A DNA stretch of 64,000 nt, from NCBI RefSeq assembly GCF_001625215.2, contig NC_030389.2, forward strand, positions 44,381,454 to 44,445,453. The letters run 5' to 3'. Below, piece by piece: positions 57,061-64,000 of this stretch. The position numbers and the translations under genes were made by a program. The stretch is from Daucus carota subsp. sativus. Taxonomy: Eukaryota > Streptophyta > Magnoliopsida > Apiales > Apiaceae. Below the pieces are notes generated by a model, which worked only from the letters and a program-made list of their open reading frames with translations, did no database searches and was not told the origin of the DNA. The number at the start of each line of letters is the position of its first letter. Within the stretch, counting starts at the first letter, position 1.

Positions 57061-59002
57061 AATATATATCCCTAGTTCCTATATATGTATATTCTTTTGA
57101 TATATGATACTTTGAGTATATATTATATATTATAAAGCAGTTCATTAGAGCTTAATGGTATAAAATTAAGAACATATTATATAAATATAGGTTAGTGAAC
57201 CCCTCCTTAAATACAAACTACAAACCTTCTATTTTAACTACCTACCTACCCAATTTTCAACTCTTAATCCCAACCATCACACTACGCCCCTCCACTTAAT
57301 CCCACTAGTGAGCAAAGTTGCTGCAGAATTTGGGAGTTCCTGTTGTATATTTTAGTGATTTTCACTTTACAAATTAGTAATTTGTGCTATATAAATTAGT
57401 GATGATCAGGTGAAACAACTAGTACAGGTGACACATTGATGGATTATGGTGACATATATAGATTGTATTTGTGTATATGGTATATATATATATGTAGATG
57501 GGAAGTTGATTATTAGTTGGCATATATAATGTCTTACCATCTCAAAACAAAAATTTATTTTAATTGAATAATAATATTGATTGTCGTTATTAACTATTAT
57601 CCTAATTAATTATAATAATTCGGTATAATTAATTTTTAGTACGGTTTTGACACTTTAAAAATAAATAGTTATTATTCATAATTAATATGCTCAAAGTATA
57701 AATTAAATGTACCATTCATTCTATTTTTTTTATTCTTCAATATGATACTTTGAGTGACTAACAATTATATTTCATTCAAAAAAATGTTTATTTATAGAAA
57801 CTTATTTTTCTGAAATATAACCTTTTACTAAAATTATAAATGATTCATCTTAAAATATAATGTTTTTTGACTGCTATTAAAAAAATATGAATATTTGATT
57901 ATGATAATATTTTAATAGAATATTATTTACGAATCCACAAAACTAAATATTTATACTAAAGATGATAGGTGCCAAACTTTTTTAAGCTCCGGAAAAGTAT
58001 CGGTATATGTTATTCAAACTCTTTTCTTATTTTATCTTATCCTTTTTCTATTGTATCTTGTTCTTTTTGTATATAGACGGGTGTCACATCAATGTTGTTT
58101 GTTTCATTCCTCTATAAATAAAATAGGGCTTTTTTAAAACCGTCTTCTTACAATTATTTATTTAAATACAATTTTTTAAAATATTTTTAAAAATTGATTT
58201 TTTAAATTTTATTTTCAAAAATACAGTTTGCAACCTCACACGCAACTTGATTTCATTTTTTTCTTCAAAATTTTTTGAAAGTTACAAATGAGATTACAAC
58301 TGATAACTAAAATAATGCAACTACAAATACAAACTTTACGGACAGATTCATGCATTTCACAAGATTGGGGTTTGTGAGGAAATATGGTAGGAAGGGGATC
58401 AAACTAGTTCTACATTGTCAAGAAATAAAGATATATATCATTTTTTACATTTTTTCTCATAAAATATTCTAATAATTGGCTTTCTTATAAAAAGTTTCAA
58501 CTTCTCTCACTTGTCATAATTATTCGTTATCTAGTCAAAATAATGTTGATCATTTATTTTATGGGATATCAACTCATTTAGTATCGCATTTTAAGTCATG
58601 ATGAGCACCCGTCTTTGGGTCAGTTAGTGCCAAATTTTAAGTCATGATGAGCACCCGTTTTAGATATAAATATTAAGGAGTTGTTTTATATTCGATATTT
58701 AGTAAAAAACAAGGACTTATTTAAAAAAGAGTAGAGTTAAACGTACTTTTCTACATAAATAAGTCCTTATTTCAAAAAAATAAGTTTAGCCAACGGCCGG
58801 ACTATTTATTGAAAAAATATTTGTAGTTAAATTAAGTTCCATATATAAAACTATATTTATAGATAAAAATATTAAGACTAATATATATGGAGTATAAATC
58901 ACACAATGTAAAGTAGTTGATGAAAATATTGAGCTTAAAAGTATAAATTACACAATATGATGCTACTTAATTCTGTATTCATTAGCTATAACAACAAGTT
59001 TA
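57061..59002. other. AT-rich interval between DC1 units
   Basis: No gene is supported. It begins with promoter-like DNA shared with the other DC1 units (GATACTTTGAGTATATATTA near 57,110). A short direct repeat, TTTTAAGTCATGATGAGCACCCGT, occurs at 58,588 and 58,633. The remainder shows nothing recognisable. Confidence 0.5.
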
Positions 59003-60762
59003 CTACAAATTCTTAATTAGATTCACAAGTGGTGTCATAATATCTGTTTCTGTTGATATACAGCTTGCACAGAATATGGATTCACATGTGCCATCACATT
59101 TAAGAACCGGCTCCACAAACAGTTTCCTTTGACATTTTTCACACCTACGTGACCTTTTGTTCAAAACAAATTGCAGACTGTGATGATGGAGTTCAGAATT
59201 GATCACACCTGTAGCCCCAAATTTAACATTTGAGTAGGAGGAACATCTTGATATTTCGAAACATCTGAGATGGAATGAAAGGTCACAAGTATGGCAATGA
59301 TAGAACCAAAAATTCGAGTCGATATCTTCAGAGCAATGCTCACAATTGAAATCATGCTCATGATCGACGACCATACCAGGTTCATATATCAAGTGGAGTG
59401 AGTGAGAATCCCATGGATGTTGGACCACACTTGCCTTCATAATGCATGAATTACATATATAGTACCGACATTTCATACAACCATGTCTATTATTCACTTT
59501 TCTTTCGCATCCATTGCATATGGAAGCAAAAAATGAAGCAAAAATTGGTGCTACGTTCATGATCATGTGTTTAAGTTTGTGAGGATGAGCTTCATGTTTG
59601 ATCATTTTGGGTAATGTAAGACATCCAATATGAAACTTCTTACCATTCCAATAAAGGTATATTCCATTGCCAAAATCTCCGCAACCAAAGCAAGAAAATA
59701 ACTTGTAACGTGTATTAACCATTCTTGCAGTGGCCACGCCTGGTATTTGTGAGACCAAGCCAAAATGAATTAGCTTGTATTTGGAGAGTATAATTTACCA
59801 ATCATGATCATAATAATATGTTATAATTGAACTGAACTTTAATCAATATCGTGTGCACTTCAATTAGTTAATCTATACCCTTTATTAATTTTAGTGGAAC
59901 ATCAAGTATCAAATATCAAAGTACTATAATTTCGTTATCATTTTATAGTTTTTATCATTTAATTATAATAATAATTATAATAATAATTATTATTATATTA
60001 TAGAGACTACCATATTGATTAGGATTTGTAATGTAACCATATATTATATATACCACCAACAGAATTGGTTAACAAAACTATTTATTTTAATTTCTAAAAC
60101 TCAAACAATTTAATTTACGAAACAACTCTATAATATTCGTATCATGTTTTAGAATTCAAATAATAAACAATCCATATTGATATTATTAGCCAAATCAATA
60201 TTAATTATAGTAAAAGGACTGAAACACAAGACATTTTCAAAAAATATTGATAATAAATTAATTTTGAATTTAAGTTATATGACTTGAAAACTCCCTTAGA
60301 GTTGTATATTAATTTGTCAAATAACTATTGAAACAACTATCAGTACTAGATGTATAAGAACTTTAACCTAACAATAAATCAGTAGACTCTTAAAAATCAC
60401 GAGTTATTTTTTTCAAATTTTATTGAAAAAACATCATCATTTTTAAAAATAACACCTAAATAAATCGTGTGCATTCAACACATTTGTACCTGTGCATCAA
60501 CATCGGGTGTACAACACTAATTATAACGCTGTTGAATATGTTTATAGAGATGCTTAAACTATACTATTTGGTTAGGGCCTAGAAAACACAAATATTGGTT
60601 ATATAATACGTTTAACTTAGTTTTTACATTGAAAAATTAGTTTTATGTATTTCTCCGACACAATTTTAAAAGATGTTCAACAAAATATGTTAAAAAATGT
60701 TGAACTCAAATTATTTATGTGTTGAACTAAAAAAGTTTGTAAGTTTGTATCAGAATCCTCAC

Positions 60763-60841
<79 letters not shown>

Positions 60842-62917
60842 TATATTAGTTAACATTATATTTATTTAGCAAAAAATATCATGACATATAATTTTAACTA
60901 TTTTCTTCCTATTTTTTTTGTTTTGAAATCTTATTTCCCATTCAATAAGTTCCCAATTTATTTGGGTTTTGTTAGTCTCTCCTTCTTGTGAGAGTTGGTT
61001 TATTTTGTTTTGGTGTGTTTTGATGTTCTTCATGACCGAGGTTATAGATCGGCATGATTTTCATGGGTTTGATTCAGATTTGAAGGTTTCAGAACACTCA
61101 GGTGAAAACCAATCAGATGGAAACAAGTGTGTATATTCAAATCATCTTCAAATCGCTCAGTTGCCTCTTCCAGAAGGAAGGATTCAACAGCGATATTCTT
61201 CGGCGCCTGTCCAATTTCAATTGTATTTGTAGATGCCGTATGGCGTTTGATCAATGAATTGATTCTTTTTTATCAAAAAAAAAAAACAAAAAAACTATAT
61301 ACTTATAGGATATTTGTCTGTATAAGATATATAACATATATAATAAGATGATTTGAGTGTATATAACTGTAGTGGGATCTAGTTCCAAAAATATTACTAA
61401 TTACCTTGGATGTATATAACTCAGTAATCAGCATGCATGTAATTCCTCTCTCTTTTTTTTTTTTTTAAGAAAACTCAAGATTCATGACACACAAAAAGGA
61501 AGAGCTATTAAAGGCAATACGAGAGAGATAGTGATACCTGCAGCTGCAGGGTATTGGATCTCTTGTGGAAACTCCGCACAGAACTTATGCAGAAAATATT
61601 TACAAATAGCACAACCGTAAAAGTGATCAGTCCTTATGGGTTGCGTGCAGCCATCACATAACAATAATGTATCCTCATCAATTTGATGATTTTTCAACTC
61701 ATCACCGTTAATGAGCTGCAGATGATGTCCCTCGTGACTCATATTTTTTATATCATTCACCCAGTTAAGTATGCTATCTGCAGTGTTGCTGCTGTAAGCT
61801 CGAATGCTAGCTGCCTTGATAAATTTCTCGCGTAGTAACTGTACTGATAATTCATCAGCTGCTGGCAGTAATTGCAGCAGATCGTCCTCGTATCTTTCAT
61901 TCTCACCGGAGCTGAGCAAAAAAAATAAAATATATAAGAATAAATAATGTTGCTAGATGTAAAGATAAAACTAGACTGTATATAATTCATGTAAGACTGC
62001 ATATATTTATACAGTGGCTATATGAAATTATGAACAAAATGATAGCAATGCTATAGATATTAGGACACGCATATATAAACACTGAAATTTAATGTTAAAA
62101 AACACCTTAAAAACCGGCCAGATCTAGCACAATGAAAATGAGCGAAAAATCTGCAATAGCGACAATAATAAATCCAAGTCACTGGACTCAATGTCTTGTT
62201 GCAGAGTCGGCAATATTGTCGGAATTTGTGGTAAAGTGGTGGAAGAGAAAATGAGAGAACAAGAGGATGCTTATCGTGAAATTCAAATTTAAAAGATGCA
62301 GGAGCATCTGCACAAGATTTGTGAATCCAAAACTGACAGCTGGTACATCTATAAGACATATCTACGATATTATCATTCACATTGCAAGCATAACATCTGA
62401 ATGAGGATGGATGCCGAATTAAGGATAATAAATGTTGATCGTGAGACGGATGCATAGATTTGTGATCCTCGGAGGACAGCTGAGTGTGGTACATAAAACA
62501 AATTAGGCAAATGATAGAATCAAAATCATTATCATAATAGAAGAAGTGTTTCTCTGACATCTCTATGTTACAGATGTCACAAATGCCTATAGTCTGGTAT
62601 AGTAACATATTGAACTGTAATTTAACAATACGGGAATGATCAAAACAGAGTTTAAGACGCCCTTTCAGATTAGTTGGATTTTGGACAACCGAGGGCAAAT
62701 CTGCACAATTTTTGTGCAGTAAAAAACTGGCACATGATTTATCATCTACACCAGTATCAGTACGGGTGCTAGTGCCAGCTCTAGTGATAGTACTGCAACT
62801 ATAAACAAATGATTTACAAGATAATATTTGTTCACCGCAGCCACGACACATGTCACCGTCCCTCGCAATGTAATTTTTGTGTAGGATCAGTGGATGCTCG
62901 TGACTGGGGTGTACCAT
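59003..62917 (-). CDS. DC1 (C1-like zinc finger) domain protein C, three exons
   Basis: The model joins 62,106-62,917, 61,538-61,911 and 59,003-59,739 (640 residues). The first junction is phase 2 and the second phase 1. It is a paralogue of gene A with the same finger order: HPLILHKNYIARDGDMCRGC, CDICNIEMSEKHFFYY, YCRLCNKTLSPVTWIYYCRYC, LLCDGCTQPIRTDHFYGCAI, HGCMKCRYYICNSCIMKASV, HDFNCEHCSEDIDSNFWFYH and RRCEKCQRKLFVEPVLKCDG. The start is ATG of MVHPSHEHPLIL; the codon 12 nt upstream is TTG. The exon 1 donor could also be at CCG|GTTTTT, which keeps the phase. Intron 2 is 1.8 kb because of a LINE-like insertion and a long AT repeat. The function is likely as for gene A. Confidence 0.9.
60765..60838. 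repeat. (AT)n microsatellite in intron 2 of DC1 gene C
   Basis: An uninterrupted run of about 35 AT units. It adjoins a sequence (inverse of GAGGTGAGGATTCTGATACAAAC) seen in related form near 42,855, which suggests it marks a transposon end. Confidence 0.8.
60960..61286 (+). mobile_element. LINE-like retroposon copy 2, in DC1 gene C intron 2
   Basis: It shares TGTGAGAGTTGGTTT and the 3' end GTAGATGCCGTATGGCGTTT, AATGAATT, TTATC and poly-A with the retroposon at 2,678-3,347. It is inserted antisense to the DC1 gene. The 5' boundary and target duplication could not be fixed. Confidence 0.65.
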
Positions 62918-64000
62918 TTTTATATGCAACTAGGAATTTTGTAGAGAATTTGAAGATGTTAAATAAAAATTGATATGAAACTCCTGTATATATATACATA
63001 TAAATGTATGTACTTTACGTGATATGACATTTTTAGAAAAATAAGAAGAATAAAAACTACTCACTCAAGGTATAAAAGAATGTTCATAAAAGAAGCAATA
63101 TATATAGTTTACTTTTTTCATGAGCTCCTTTATCTTTGAGTATAATACTTTGAGTGCATATAAGATATATCATCATTTATTTTCGTAGATACATTTATTA
63201 AAACTTGGTTGCTCGTATTATACTTTGAGTATACATTTGATATATTATTTATTCTCACAGATCGAATACATGCCTTCCAACAAATTTCTTCTATAATGAA
63301 GTTCATTAGAACTCATATAATAGCACATTTATATGTGGTTACTTTATCAATCTGTTTCATGCCCTCTAAAATACTGAATTAGTGTGGAATACAATATTGT
63401 ATTACAGCTCAGAGTAACATAGATCAGTTCTTTCTCATGTAACCACTGATCATGTAAGCCTTGATCTCACTTTGATAGAAAGCCACCAATTTCGATTTGG
63501 TCGTAACTAAGTTATCAATGTGTCACAAGTTCTATTCGAGTTAGAAAACCAGACTTCGGTCGAGATCGAGTAGAATCTGTCGCCGCAGAGAAAGTGAAAT
63601 GTGTATTTCTACGAACTGATACTCCACCCTATATACACAATCATAACATCTGCCTTTATAATGCATGCATTATTCGTGTCATCAAAGGCCGGCATGAAAT
63701 CTTTAAAAGGAATATGATCGGAAAAAGAAATAAAAGAATACGTAGTGATTACTTAAAGTGAAAAAGAATGTATGGAAAAGAAGTGACTTATTTACCAGTG
63801 ACCTTTGTAATTTATCTAACTCTACTGTTTATGTAATACCTAGTGATTACTCAAAAAATTAGCATTATAAAACTAATGATTTTTTCATTAGTTCATTTAT
63901 CTTTGAGTATAATACTTTGAGTGCACTTGATATATATATAGGGATGGTTCAATTACACACACATATATTTCCTAATATATTGCAAATTAATATTCAGTTT
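62918..64000. other. Upstream region of DC1 gene C and an orphan promoter copy
   Basis: About 62,990-63,180 is the DC1 promoter block of gene C (AAGGTATAAAAGAATGTTCA, TATAATACTTTGAGTGCATA). A second copy of the block lies at about 63,710-63,945 (AAAGTGAAAAAGAATGTATG, TATAATACTTTGAGTGCACT) with no gene following it on the minus strand before gene C. It is a partial duplicate. No other gene is seen to the end of the window. Confidence 0.55.

Overview
This window is plant nuclear DNA, most likely from a eudicot. The evidence is spliced genes with GT-AG introns, plant-specific families (IQD, WRKY, DC1, PPR), AT-rich intergenic DNA and many plant transposon types. I cannot name the species from the sequence. 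All gene models below were built by reading splice sites and reading frames by eye; no database search was run.

Layout. (1) About 1-11,030 is a tandem duplication of a 4.8-5.5 kb unit. It carries two nearly identical, intronless glycoside hydrolase family 28 polygalacturonase genes (both minus strand) and the truncated start of a third unit. Unit 1 alone has a LINE-like retroposon and a Stowaway MITE between its gene and the repeat block that follows. (2) 11,591-16,556 is a six-exon IQ-domain (IQD) calmodulin-binding protein gene, minus strand. (3) 16,557-23,211 is gene-free and holds several MITEs and SINE-like remnants. (4) 23,212-34,939 is ordinary single-copy genic DNA: an LRR receptor-like pseudokinase (+), an intronless PPR protein (+), a CBS-domain SnRK1-gamma-like protein (-), whose stop codon lies only 75 bp from that of the PPR gene, and a group IIb WRKY factor (-). 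(5) 37,362-62,917 is a DC1 (C1-like zinc finger) gene cluster heavily invaded by CACTA-type transposons. It holds two full DC1 genes and one deleted copy reduced to its flanks.

The main feature is a 13,291-bp CACTA (En/Spm) element at 43,243-56,533. It has perfect 30-bp terminal inverted repeats, a CTG target duplication and arrays of an AACCGACCG subterminal motif. It carries an intact seven-exon TnpA/Ptta-like gene (551 aa), a frameshifted TNP2-type transposase and a small antisense ORF. The acidic C-terminal tail of the TNP2 gene has blown up into about 1.5 kb of GAA/TTC microsatellite, flanked by a 30-bp direct repeat of the original tail. A paralogous copy of the insertion site, without the element, lies nearby at 39,105-39,107, so the insertion postdates the local DC1 duplication.

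How the parts fit together: the two transposon genes and the motif arrays form one mobile unit, and arrays sit next to both gene promoters as well as at both ends. The cellular genes look like independent neighbours. They cover pectin degradation (polygalacturonases), calcium/calmodulin scaffolding (IQD), receptor-like signalling (LRR pseudokinase), organelle RNA processing (PPR), energy sensing (CBS/SnRK1-gamma-like), transcription (WRKY) and C1-like stress or redox-type zinc finger proteins (DC1).
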